NCBI GenBank assembly: GCA_949292215.1
Contig: CASEYW010000014.1
Coordinates: forward strand, 1-46,249
Length of the DNA stretch: 46,249 nucleotides
Origin: an uncultured bacterium
GTDB taxonomy: Bacteria > Verrucomicrobiota > Lentisphaeria > Victivallales > UBA1829
Direction: 5' to 3'
The notes beneath the pieces were generated by a model. That model saw only the letters and a program-made list of their open reading frames with translations. It made no database searches and was not told the DNA's origin. A program made the translations under genes and the position numbers. Positions 1 to 7,864 of this stretch are shown in pieces (position 1 is the stretch's first letter; each line of letters starts with the position of its first letter).

Positions 1-114
1 ACTGTTGATGCTGTTGAAAAAGCAACGGGACTGGATTTCTTTTCCAAAGTTCCGGAAGAAGAACAGGACAGATTGGAACGGACGATATCAGTTAAAGCGT
101 GGAAAGGGCTATGA
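1..114 (+). CDS. DNA/RNA non-specific endonuclease, C-terminal end (partial)
   Basis: The first 37 codons are open in frame 1 and end at the TGA at 112-114; the start lies outside the window. The residues contain VEKATGLDFFSKVPEEEQD followed by a short basic/tryptophan tail. This resembles the C-terminal end of NucA/Serratia-type DNA/RNA non-specific endonucleases, where a 'TG(L/I)DFF..LP' segment closes the fold. The catalytic DRGH region would lie upstream and cannot be seen, so activity and location are unknown. The family is usually secreted or periplasmic and needs a divalent metal. The call rests only on this terminal motif. Confidence 0.6.
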   Translation, partial: TVDAVEKATGLDFFSKVPEEEQDRLERTISVKAWKGL

Positions 115-298
115 GTACATTTCACCGCAGTTATTTCAATACGGGGTGTAGATGAGATTAACAGCACCTATTTTTGAGGGAAGAGGTCACAAAATCCCCA
201 ATTCCGCAGTTAATTGTATTTGTTGAAAAAAGATTTGAACTCTCTGCTATGAGGGCAAGGGGCGAGAACGAAATCAGCCACCCCATTAAGAATTCTCC

Positions 299-337
299 GC
301 TCCGGTCAGTCCTTTGATTCGGAGCTTTTTCTTTTTT
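299..337 (+). terminator. Rho-independent terminator
   Basis: Stem GCTCCG (299-304) pairs with CGGAGC (320-325) across a 15-base loop and is followed at once by a T-rich run (TTTTTCTTTTTTT). It lies downstream of the nuclease stop at 114 in the right orientation. About 185 bases separate them, so it may instead end a small RNA I cannot identify. Confidence 0.65.
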
Positions 338-462
338 TATGTAAATCCCGTTTGTACGCAGAAATTTGCAAGATTTATTCCCGATCTCTTTTCTTTCCTG
401 CAATTCTCTGATTCCGGCAAAATTCCGAAGTTTGGAGAGCGATTCTCCGGAAATTCTCTGTT

Positions 463-485
463 TCAGGAGGTCGGCGACCTCCTGA
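463..485. repeat. Perfect inverted repeat in the GAGGTC cluster
   Basis: Arms of 11 bases (TCAGGAGGTCG and its reverse complement) flank a single central G. The core GAGGTC or GACCTC recurs at 183, 467, 476, 524, 542, 610 and 739, seven times in about 560 bases on either strand. Chance would give well under one. The palindrome could be a protein-binding site or part of a decayed repeat element. No gene in the stretch explains it. Confidence 0.6.
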
Positions 486-550
486 TGGGGGAACGTTTTC
501 CGGCAAAAACACACTTTCAGGACGACCTCTGTTTTCACGGTGACCTCCTG

Positions 551-570
551 AATTCTCCAAACGGAGAATT
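551..570 (+). other. AT-rich hairpin followed by T-rich tract
   Basis: AATTCTCC (551-558) and GGAGAATT (563-570) pair perfectly around AAAC, and TTTTAATTTTAT follows. It has the shape of a weak intrinsic terminator on the plus strand, but no gene upstream obviously needs one. Confidence 0.35.
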
Positions 571-823
571 TTAATTTTATAACCTGTTGATTATGAAGAC
601 GAAATTCAGGAGGTCGCCATAGCAGGTCGATCGTTGCAAATGAGGAAAAGTGACCAGTTTACCCCCGGAAAAAGTTATTTTAACTGGCGACCTTACCAAA
701 AGTTCAAGTTCCGCAAAATTTGCAATCCTGCTTCGCACGACCTCTGCGTCAAAGGAGCGTGTTGCATCAAGGAGAAGATCCCCATCGCCGATTCCATCAT
801 TTTCTTTTCCCGCTCACATCTCG

Positions 824-865
824 TCAGAACAACCCCAAAGCGACTCTGTTTTTAAGCAGAATCGC
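824..865 (+). repeat. Dispersed 42-bp repeat, copy 1
   Basis: The right-hand 29 bases (837-865) match 5273-5301 at 26 of 29 positions, and similarity continues weakly leftward to 824. The unit can fold: GCGACTCTG pairs with CAGAATCGC with one mismatch around TTTTTAAG. Together with copy 2 it brackets the glycosidase/AraC block 1064-5143 in direct orientation. Confidence 0.5.
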
Positions 866-1063
866 ATATCTTCCCTAAATTAGAGAACTTTTATAAAGAT
901 TGGTTAAAGACTCCTGATTAAATATATCCTGCAGATAGTCAGCTGTATGAATTGTTTCAACTGCTTCTGCGGATTCTTTTTCCCCATAGAACTGAGTCGG
1001 AATCGCAGTTTTTCCTGCGGGGATCCTGTTTTGTTTATCCCTTTTCCAATTTCCATCGGCTCA

Positions 1064-2515
1064 TCATTTCTCCTCCCTCCAGAGAAAAGCCTGTTCATCC
1101 GTCAGAAACAGCGGATAATTTGTCAAAGGAAGGTGTTCAAAATAAAGATATCCATCCCTGTTTGTCATTCGAGTTTCCATTCGATAAACATTTCCTGTCA
1201 GCGGGTCCATCAGAACCGGGGAGGAGATCCGGTTTTCTGTCTGGTGCATCGTCAAAAGTCCGAAGCGTTTATCTCCGAAAAAACCGCGCTCCAGATCTTC
1301 CGCAAAATAATAGGTATAAAGTGGATAACCATTGCGTTCAAAAGTATGGATTTCCAATCCGAGCGAAGGCAGCGCACCGCTTAACAAGGTATCGAAAGGC
1401 GAGTGCGGAACTGCGGTCAGCGGACGTGGCCTCGTCCGGGAATCCAGAATGGCGCACATGGAACAGAAGGCTCGATACGCTGCTTTGGGGATATAGGTCT
1501 TTCCATGAAGCAGCCCCAGCATGACCGGCTTGCGCGGTTTGCCGGAGGATACGCGGTAACTATTCTCCATCAGGTCCGCCATATGAAAATAACTGGAGAG
1601 GCGATACCCGCAGGAAAGATCCAGGACGGCGCGGCGACAGACAAATCGCGCCTGGGCATCTTCCGTTGCGTTGACGATTCCCCAGCTGGAATCACTATGA
1701 CCGTAGGTTGTCGACGGATATCCGCATTCCCCCTGCCAGAGTTCAACATGCGGAGCGTATTCCCGGAACATCTCCTTCAAAACATCCGTGGTATGACGGA
1801 ACCCGAGTTCCGGTAATTTTCCATAGGAATGAATCGCAAAGAAATCGATCTCATTTCCCATTCCCTCCTGCAAAGCATCGTCCAGAAAACGAAACCCGGG
1901 AATCTGCTGATCGACCCAGTATCCGCCGGAACAGCCGCCGATCTTCGCGGATGGAATCTCTTTCCGGATCTGCGGCGCAGTAAGTCGGATGAATTCCGCA
2001 TAATGTTTTCCGGAAGGTTTCTCCGGCTGCCAGAAGAGCTCCAGATCAGGTTCATTCCATATTTCAAAATGATGAACACGGCTCTTGAAATGACGAGCCA
2101 GGTTTCTGACATACCTGCACCAGGCCTCCACACATTCCGGACCGTATGCGGTCGGGACGAAACCCACAGACGATTCATGCGGAACATCGGACATGTAAAG
2201 GATGTTCCCGAATCCGAGATTAAACCACGGTTCAATCCCCCGTTGAAGCAGATTGTCGACGACCTCGTCAAGCCATGCAAAATCATAGACGCCCCTGACG
2301 GTTTCACAACGGCTCCATCCCGTTTGACATCGTGCATGTTTGACTCCGGATTCCCCCATCAGATCATAACATTTTTCCGGCAGAAACAGTTTCCTGTCCA
2401 GACACTCGAATCCAACCCCCATCGGCGATTCCGGGATATCCAGAGAGCTTCTCCGGCAAAGGGTCCCGGCCAGAAGAAGGGAGATTTCGGGATCATCAAA
2501 AATTGTCTGCTGCAT
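1064..2515 (-). CDS. Clan GH-A glycoside hydrolase, GH39-like (beta-xylosidase type)
   Basis: A 483-residue retaining-type TIM-barrel glycosidase. The acid/base glutamate is E155 in EIWNEPD (151-157). The likely nucleophile is E263 in LWQGECGYPS. This spacing and the WNEP motif fit GH39 and related clan GH-A families. There is no signal peptide, so it should act in the cytoplasm on imported oligosaccharides. The start is supported by GGAGA eight bases upstream of ATG. It begins 22 bases after the GH78-like gene on the same strand, so the two form an operon facing away from the AraC gene at 4211. The reading frame ends in two consecutive TGA codons. The barrel and its two glutamates are seen in the sequence; the substrate is not (a xyloside, arabinoside or rhamnose-linked sugar would fit the neighbour). 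Confidence 0.8.
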   Translation of the reverse strand: MQQTIFDDPEISLLLAGTLCRRSSLDIPESPMGVGFECLDRKLFLPEKCYDLMGESGVKHARCQTGWSRCETVRGVYDFAWLDEVVDNLLQRGIEPWFNLGFGNILYMSDVPHESSVGFVPTAYGPECVEAWCRYVRNLARHFKSRVHHFEIWNEPDLELFWQPEKPSGKHYAEFIRLTAPQIRKEIPSAKIGGCSGGYWVDQQIPGFRFLDDALQEGMGNEIDFFAIHSYGKLPELGFRHTTDVLKEMFREYAPHVELWQGECGYPSTTYGHSDSSWGIVNATEDAQARFVCRRAVLDLSCGYRLSSYFHMADLMENSYRVSSGKPRKPVMLGLLHGKTYIPKAAYRAFCSMCAILDSRTRPRPLTAVPHSPFDTLLSGALPSLGLEIHTFERNGYPLYTYYFAEDLERGFFGDKRFGLLTMHQTENRISSPVLMDPLTGNVYRMETRMTNRDGYLYFEHLPLTNYPLFLTDEQAFLWREEK

Positions 2516-2537
2516 AGATCAGTTCTCCTGCATCCGT

Positions 2538-4121
2538 TTATTTTCTGAGAAGAATCTCTCCGGGAAGTTGAATTTCCGGTTCCCGTCCTTTTTTCAGAGA
2601 GACATTTATGAGTCCATATGGAGTCGGCACGGTACCCTCGGCAAACTCAAGATCACAGAGGTCCGGCTGAAACCTGATCTCCTTGAATCCCGGCTTCAAG
2701 GGTTCTACGCCCAGAATTCTCTGGGAACACCAGGCAGCCGGCCCCGCCGCCCATCCATGACATAAACTGTGCCGCAATCCCTTGTAGCAATAGGCTCCGA
2801 AATCCTTGTGAATGTCAGGACGTCCCGGAACAGGAAGCTCATCAATCGCTGTGGCGTCGGGGACCCATTCTAAATTGAAATCTTCCCAGAAGGTGGTGGC
2901 GCCCAAATCCAGCATTGCTCCCCAATATTTTCGGACAAGTTCCAATGCCTTCTGATTTTGCTTCGCAAGAAGCAGATAATATCCGAAATGTGTGCTGACA
3001 CCGAAATAGGGATTGTGCTCTAAAACATCGGTTCGATCCGCCATGCCGGAAAGAATTTGAAGTGCCGCGGCCGATTTATTGTCCTTCGGATCAGGCACAT
3101 GATCTTTCAGTTTTCTCAGAATCGTTTCAGGAATGGAAACCGGAGATTTCAGATAGGCGAGCATAACATTTATGGCGCGGAGGGCCATCAGAAGCAGGGG
3201 TTGAAGTCCTGCGTGAATGATCTCCGGTGATTGACTGGACGGCCAATCCAGAAATCGAACGGGTGGAAGGTGTTCCCGTCCCTCGGAATCGACCATGGAA
3301 GACAAGCGGATCGCTTCCGATTCCAGCAGGGAACAATTTGTTTTCAAAAGAGAGTCGTCCCCGCTGTGTATCCAGAAATCATACAGAGTCAGAAAATACC
3401 AGAGAGTATAAGAGGAAAAGCCGTTGATAAAATTCTTTTTCTTTGTATGGTTCCGGAGCAGTTCCAGCGTATCCTTCACGACAGCGACGGCTCCGAATGC
3501 CCGTAGAATCACCATTGTTTCCGGGTACATGTCGCCTCCCCAGATCAGCCGGTCCCGCTTTACACCGTCGAGAAGATAGTCCTGCATGTTCAGTTTCACT
3601 GTATGGATGCAGGTATCGAAAATCTTATTCAGAAGTTGATCCGAAGAATGAAAGGTGCCGATCTGTTCACATGCTTGATGTTCACAGATGGCAATCACAT
3701 TATGCAGAAGCAGAGAAGAATCCAGTGCATCAATTCGAACAAAACGGAATCCCGTGTTTCCAAAGTCTGTGGAAGAAAAAGCGGAAATAGGAAGTTCAAT
3801 ATCATGAATGGCATGATCCGGATCAGGGGTGTTCATGGCCTCGGAAACGGATTCTCCGAAGCGCAGTCGGATTCGGCAGGGCTTCATCTTTCCTGAGGTG
3901 ACGATTCGCACGCCACCGGAAACTTCTGTTCCGAAATCCAGAACAAGGAAGCCTCCTTTTTCAACGGAACATATCGGATAATCATTTGCAAGAAAAGTTC
4001 GGAGGATGCGGTTCCCTGGAATCGCTTCCGATCCGAGAGCATGATCCTGCGCGATAATCCGGAAGCAGGGAACAAATTCCCTTACCAGCGAAGAAATGTA
4101 CTTTTTTTTCGTATCTGACAT
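2538..4121 (-). CDS. GH78-like alpha-L-rhamnosidase (six-hairpin enzyme)
   Basis: A 527-residue protein with an N-terminal beta region (LDFGTEVSGG near 61-70; FRFVRIDAL near 126-134) and an (alpha/alpha)6 barrel. The GH78 hallmark is DGVKRDRLIWGGD at 185-197, where an acidic residue acts as general acid in the family. Further on are TTFWEDF and the substrate-side SLCHGWAAGPAAW. It is shorter than usual rhamnosidases (700-1000 residues) because the extra N-terminal carbohydrate-binding domains are absent. It also lacks a signal peptide, pointing to intracellular cleavage of rhamnosides. It is the first gene of a leftward operon with the GH-A enzyme and is divergent from an AraC activator. The AAGGGA just before ATG supports the start. 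Confidence 0.82.
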   Translation of the reverse strand: MSDTKKKYISSLVREFVPCFRIIAQDHALGSEAIPGNRILRTFLANDYPICSVEKGGFLVLDFGTEVSGGVRIVTSGKMKPCRIRLRFGESVSEAMNTPDPDHAIHDIELPISAFSSTDFGNTGFRFVRIDALDSSLLLHNVIAICEHQACEQIGTFHSSDQLLNKIFDTCIHTVKLNMQDYLLDGVKRDRLIWGGDMYPETMVILRAFGAVAVVKDTLELLRNHTKKKNFINGFSSYTLWYFLTLYDFWIHSGDDSLLKTNCSLLESEAIRLSSMVDSEGREHLPPVRFLDWPSSQSPEIIHAGLQPLLLMALRAINVMLAYLKSPVSIPETILRKLKDHVPDPKDNKSAAALQILSGMADRTDVLEHNPYFGVSTHFGYYLLLAKQNQKALELVRKYWGAMLDLGATTFWEDFNLEWVPDATAIDELPVPGRPDIHKDFGAYCYKGLRHSLCHGWAAGPAAWCSQRILGVEPLKPGFKEIRFQPDLCDLEFAEGTVPTPYGLINVSLKKGREPEIQLPGEILLRK

Positions 4122-4210
4122 ATTTTCCCTTGAATCTTTTAATTTTCTCTTATATTATATCATATGAGGTTCAGAAAAACTATAACAAAAAGATAAAACT
4201 ATTGGACGAT

Positions 4211-5143
4211 ATGACAAAAAACGGTCCGAAAACCCCTGTCAGGCTTGCATGGTCAATGCTGGTGCACGAGAGGCTTGCCCATGTGGGGATTCTTTTCCGA
4301 AAATATTCCAGTTCCTCTGATTTATGGCATTCTCATGAAGGCTACTATGAACTGGTGCTTGCTTTTTCCGGAACGGCCGTCAATGAAACGGAATGTGGTC
4401 GGTATTCCATCCGTAGCGGAGATTTATTTGTCATGGCTCCCGGATCGGTGCATCATTATGTTGCCATGAATCAATTTCAGCATTATGCAATTCTGATTCA
4501 GTCGGATATTTTTTCTCAATTTCCAGGGAATCTGGCGAAGCTGCCTAATTTCCGAGATCTCTTTCCGGGGGAAAAGAGTTGTTCCCCTTTGCTGCATGTT
4601 GAGGGGAAAATCCTTCAGGGAATTCTGGAGATCATTGAAAATGCCTGTGAGGAATACCGGAATCGGAAATCCGGATGGCTGGAAGCTTTTTATGCAGAAT
4701 TTTTCCGTGCATTGATTGCGATTCTCCGATATGGGCAGAATACCAAGCAGAAGTCGGATCAGGCGGCGTATCAGATCAGCAAAGCGGTGCGGTTTATGTC
4801 GGAGAATCTGCAGGAGGAGCACACGTTGGAGAGTCTGAGCGGCATTGCACAGATGTCGGTCAGCAATTTCCGGTTTCAGTTCAAGACGATTATGGGAACG
4901 TCTCCTGTCGATTATCTGATTTGTCTGCGTTTGAAGCAGGCAGTCATGCTGATGGAATATACGGACCTTCGGGTTTCAGAGATCATGCTTCGAACGGGTT
5001 TCAAAGACAGCAGTTATTTCACCCGGAAGTTTCATGCTTTTTTTGGTCGCCCTCCCCGCGAGTTCAGGAAAGCCATCCAGACAGGGGAGATTATTCCATC
5101 GGAAGTGCTTTCCAGCATTATGCCCGCCCCATTGAGAATGTAG
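4211..5143 (+). CDS. AraC-family transcriptional regulator
   Basis: About 310 residues from the ATG at 4211. The frame is open back to a TTG at 4130, but that stretch is AT-rich and overlaps the promoter zone. The N-terminal half is a cupin-like sensing domain (LWHSHEGYYELVLAFSG, then a SIRSGDLFVMAPGSVHHYV segment). The C-terminal half carries the two AraC helix-turn-helices: LESLSGIAQMSVSNFRFQFK and VSEIMLRTGFKDSSYFTRKF, with the typical GRPPREFRK end. It is divergent from the rhamnosidase/GH-A operon and is the obvious candidate to activate it in response to a sugar. The AT-rich intergenic region (TATATTATAT near 4151) probably holds both promoters. Confidence 0.88.
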   Translation: MTKNGPKTPVRLAWSMLVHERLAHVGILFRKYSSSSDLWHSHEGYYELVLAFSGTAVNETECGRYSIRSGDLFVMAPGSVHHYVAMNQFQHYAILIQSDIFSQFPGNLAKLPNFRDLFPGEKSCSPLLHVEGKILQGILEIIENACEEYRNRKSGWLEAFYAEFFRALIAILRYGQNTKQKSDQAAYQISKAVRFMSENLQEEHTLESLSGIAQMSVSNFRFQFKTIMGTSPVDYLICLRLKQAVMLMEYTDLRVSEIMLRTGFKDSSYFTRKFHAFFGRPPREFRKAIQTGEIIPSEVLSSIMPAPLRM

Positions 5144-5457
5144 ACATTACGGCATTATCTGACGATCTGTCGTATGAGACGTTGTAACTTCTACAGTTAC
5201 GTCTGTGTGATCTCTCTATTTTTACCCATCTTTGCGCGATCCTGCTCATGTTGTCCCGATCAGGATAACAAAAAAGCGGCTCCGTTTTTATGCAGAATCG
5301 CTACGCCTAGAGTTGATTCCTGCACCTCGTCTTTCGATGGTTTCGCTACTTCCGGACGCCTTTCCTTAAAAGCTGATCCTCCTGCCCCTGTCAATTTGAT
5401 TTATGATTCAAAATTTCTGATTTGCAATCAGAATTTTCCATGCTATCCTAAATTAAC
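5144..5457. other. Intergenic region with repeat copy 2
   Basis: No convincing gene. A weak hairpin (GTAACT 5184-5189, AGTTAC 5195-5200, followed by a pyrimidine-rich stretch) may end the AraC transcript. A dispersed repeat lies at 5260-5301. Base composition shifts toward AT toward the right end, where the small gene at 5458 begins. Confidence 0.5.
5260..5301 (+). repeat. Dispersed 42-bp repeat, copy 2
   Basis: Direct, imperfect copy of 824-865. The last 29 bases differ at three positions, and the shared core includes GTTTTTATGCAGAATCGC (GTTTTTAAGCAGAATCGC in copy 1). The fold is weaker here than in copy 1. Its position just past the AraC gene makes the pair look like the borders of an inserted block. 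Confidence 0.5.
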
Positions 5458-5625
5458 ATGGAGAAAAATATCACCTGTTTTTACGGAAAAACAGAACCGT
5501 TTATTCCCGCATATGGCAGTATGAAAATCAAAAACCGATATTTTGGATTGAATTCAAGTGTTTTTCCTTCCGGAATATCTGCTAAATATACGATAAAAAT
5601 CAACAACCGGCAGAAAGATTTATAA
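5458..5625 (+). CDS. Small hypothetical protein coupled to nuclease-fold gene
   Basis: ATG at 5458 opens 55 codons ending in a TAA at 5623-5625. The final A of that stop is also the first base of the ATG of the next gene (TAATG), a classical arrangement for translational coupling. The product is basic and polar, with CFYGKTEPFIPAYGS and a lysine-rich end (YTIKINNRQKDL). I recognise no family, membrane segment or signal peptide. There is no clear Shine-Dalgarno sequence. Like its neighbour it is AT-rich compared with the surrounding GC-balanced genes, suggesting the two arrived together. It could also be the remnant of a longer protein. Confidence 0.5.
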   Translation: MEKNITCFYGKTEPFIPAYGSMKIKNRYFGLNSSVFPSGISAKYTIKINNRQKDL

Positions 5626-6383
5626 TGAAAACACTCTCATGGAATTGCTGCGGAAATTTCAAAGAAAAGATTGCATCCATAATGACCTTCGATTGGGATA
5701 TCGCGATCATTCAAGAATGTGAAAATCCGGAAACAATAAAAGTCAGGAACAAAAAGGAAGAGGCAATAAAAAAGGCATTTTTCAATTGCTTTACATCCTG
5801 TCAATGGATTGGCGAAAGTAAAAATAAGGGGCTCGGAATTTTTTCTCGGAATAAAGAACTTAAAATGGATGAACGCTTTTCCAATATGAGCTCAGAATTC
5901 TGCAAGTATGGCGATTCCATACATGAGCTGAAATATTTTTTACCAGTCAAATTTGATGATCTTACAATCGTAGCAGTATGGTGCCATAAAGCAGATGACA
6001 ATATTTTTCATTACATCGGGCAGCTTTGGAAATATCTTTTGTTGAATGAACCGCTCATTAATTCGAACACGTTGTTCATGGGAGACTTTAATGCCAGTAA
6101 GATATGGGATCATGAATGTGGCTGGTGGTCATTTTCCACTGTAAACAAGATCTTCAATCAGAAAAAACTATACAGCTATTATCACGCTGCCAGAAACGAA
6201 GCATTTGGAGAGGAAAAGGAACATACTTATTATCATCAATGGAATAAAAACAAGCCTTTTCATATAGATTATATGTATGGCTCTCTTGAAAGGTTGAAAG
6301 AAAACAGCTTTAGAATCATATCGTCAGAGTTCGCCCTAAAATTAAGTGATCATGCTCCTTTATTTTGTGATATAAAATCATGA
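5625..6383 (+). CDS. Endonuclease/exonuclease/phosphatase (EEP) fold protein
   Basis: A 252-residue protein holding the whole EEP motif series: N7 in LSWNCCGNF, metal-binding E31 in IIQECE, GDFNAS at 153-158, HIDYMYGS at 213-220 and the catalytic pair D242-H243 in SDHAPL. This family (exonuclease III, DNase I, inositol phosphatases) cleaves phosphodiester or phosphomonoester bonds with Mg2+. No signal peptide is visible, so a cytoplasmic nucleic-acid substrate is plausible but unproven. Codon use is clearly AT-rich compared with neighbours, a sign of horizontal transfer. It follows the 55-residue gene with a one-base overlap. The next sequence downstream is a dead glycosidase gene, so this pair sits in a mobile-looking patch. 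Confidence 0.82.
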   Translation: MKTLSWNCCGNFKEKIASIMTFDWDIAIIQECENPETIKVRNKKEEAIKKAFFNCFTSCQWIGESKNKGLGIFSRNKELKMDERFSNMSSEFCKYGDSIHELKYFLPVKFDDLTIVAVWCHKADDNIFHYIGQLWKYLLLNEPLINSNTLFMGDFNASKIWDHECGWWSFSTVNKIFNQKKLYSYYHAARNEAFGEEKEHTYYHQWNKNKPFHIDYMYGSLERLKENSFRIISSEFALKLSDHAPLFCDIKS

Positions 6384-6537
6384 CACCTATAACATTTCAT
6401 TATCGAACTTTTTACCGATTATCCGGTATTTTTTCTGATATTGTGTGCTAAGGGAGTAGAAGGTCTTTTCTCTGACAACAGCGTTATTCTTATTCCGGTC
6501 AAAAACGGGTTATCCGTTTCTATAAATAGATATCCCC

Positions 6538-7864
6538 GGCGCGAATCTCCTTGTACTTCAAAAGCTGAAATGCGAACAGGCATGGCCGGAGGCCCGAGGA
6601 AAAATCGTGACACCGGAATTCAAACGCATGGACGAATTCCTGAAGATGTGGACGGATATTCACCGGGTCTGGGCCGAACGATGAGGACGGAAGATCCACG
6701 GCTGGAGGATCGACGGAACCTATAATCCGGAATTTCTTTTGACTTCCCGGAAGAACCCAACGGCGTTTTGTTTGTTCGAGCACTTCGTGCGGGCAATCCG
6801 GACGCATTGGTTGCGTTCAATCCGGGAATTCAGTATCTTCCCCGTCGCAATTACCGGAAAAGTCCGGAAAGTATGACGGCGGGCGAAATTTTTGAGCCTC
6901 GGCTTGCAGTTCCTTCGGGCAGTTCCCGTTTTTCCGATGGACTTCTGCCGTTCCTGCTGACTCCGGCAGGAAATACCTGGGGGGCCCCGTTCCACTCTCC
7001 GGTATTCTCCGAAGGAATATGCTGAACTTACTCGGAACATAACTGACAATGGAGGCGTGATTGCCTGGGATCTTCCTTTCACCCCGGAAGGAATCTCCAG
7101 AGAGGATTTCTGCATTCTGCGGCAGTTCGCGCATGAATCCCATCGAAGCCGGCAGCTTTTCCCGAAAACCACGGTCCGGATTACTCCACCGATGCTGGAT
7201 GAAACGGAGAAAACGGAAGATGGTTTCCTGAGTCTCTCTCCGGAATCGCCCGATCTTTCCGTGTTCTGGAATGATACGCCGGTGCATTCCCCGTGCCGTC
7301 TGCCATATTCCGGGCAGAAAGAACAGCGGATGGAACTGGAATGCGGCGGATGGAAACACGGTTTCCCCGTATATGCGGAACACCGTCTGCACTTGAGGAC
7401 GGATTTTTCAAAACCACTTTGCATCGCGGGGAATGATGGAACTAGCCTTGGAGCGTATTCTTTTGCTTTGTCAGGAAATCTCTTCCGGATTCATGCGGAG
7501 ATCATGGAGAAGGAACCGCAGATTTGCAAGGTGCCCTGGCAGAACTCCTGTCTGGAACTGTTCCTTGCCGATGCAGAGCGATTTCATCGGCGGCAGTTCT
7601 GCATTCTGCACGATGGTCGGATTCTGGAAGTTCATTTATCCGGAATCCTGCTTCCCGTCCCATTCATTCACTGCGAAAAATTCCATCGCAAAGAGATGCA
7701 GTTTCTGGATCTGGCAGTCGAACTGCCCCAGCCATACAGGAATGATGGTTTTCCGGTTTGAAATTCAGCAATCCGTGAACCGGAACGGAGAGGCCCTTCA
7801 TGGGGTTCTGTTCGGACCAAACGCGGAATCCAGCTCCTGCTATGCTCGGGTGGAACCGGACTGA
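6538..7864 (+). pseudogene. Decayed GH29-like alpha-L-fucosidase with CBM9-like C-terminus
   Basis: Protein-like sequence is spread over three frames. Frame one gives TPEFKRMDEFLKMWTDIH, reaches an internal TGA at 6682-6684, and reads on as GRKIHGWRIDGTYNPEF, the region holding a GH29 nucleophile-type Asp. A shift near 6730-6745 leads to FVRALRAGNPDALVAFNPG. A second shift in the six-G run 6979-6984 leads to YSPKEYAELTRNITDNGG and VIAWDLPFTPEG, typical of the end of fucosidase-like barrels. A CBM9-like beta domain follows (SLGAYSFALSGNLF, then NSCLELFLADAERFHRRQF). A last shift near 7755 leads to the final stop. The N-terminal half is missing. With one nonsense and three frame changes this is a true pseudogene, though the G-run shift alone could be a sequencing error. 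Its end overlaps the convergent LacI gene. Confidence 0.7.

Larger units (their letters stand above)
115..1063. other. Long stretch without a confident gene
   Basis: About 950 bases between the nuclease tail and the end of the leftward glycosidase gene. Short open frames exist on both strands but none has a ribosome site, a family signature or convincing codon use. Contents I can name: a terminator at 299-337, a cluster of GAGGTC/GACCTC motifs from 183 to 744, a small hairpin at 551-570, and one copy of a 42-bp dispersed repeat at 824-865. On the minus strand, the frame of the 1064-2515 gene reopens after a double stop and runs to a stop at 875-877 with protein-like composition. It may be a remnant of a lost gene or C-terminal extension. 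Confidence 0.6.

Noticed and set aside
200..290. Possible tRNA or tRNA fragment on the minus strand (GAGAGTTCAAATCTTTTTT resembles a T-arm)
   Set aside because: The T-stem would need several G-U pairs, and no acceptor or anticodon stem can be assembled around it.
5174..5524. 116-codon open frame on the plus strand after the AraC gene
   Set aside because: It spans the repeat copy and overlaps the better-supported 5458 gene; composition is not protein-like and no ribosome site is present.
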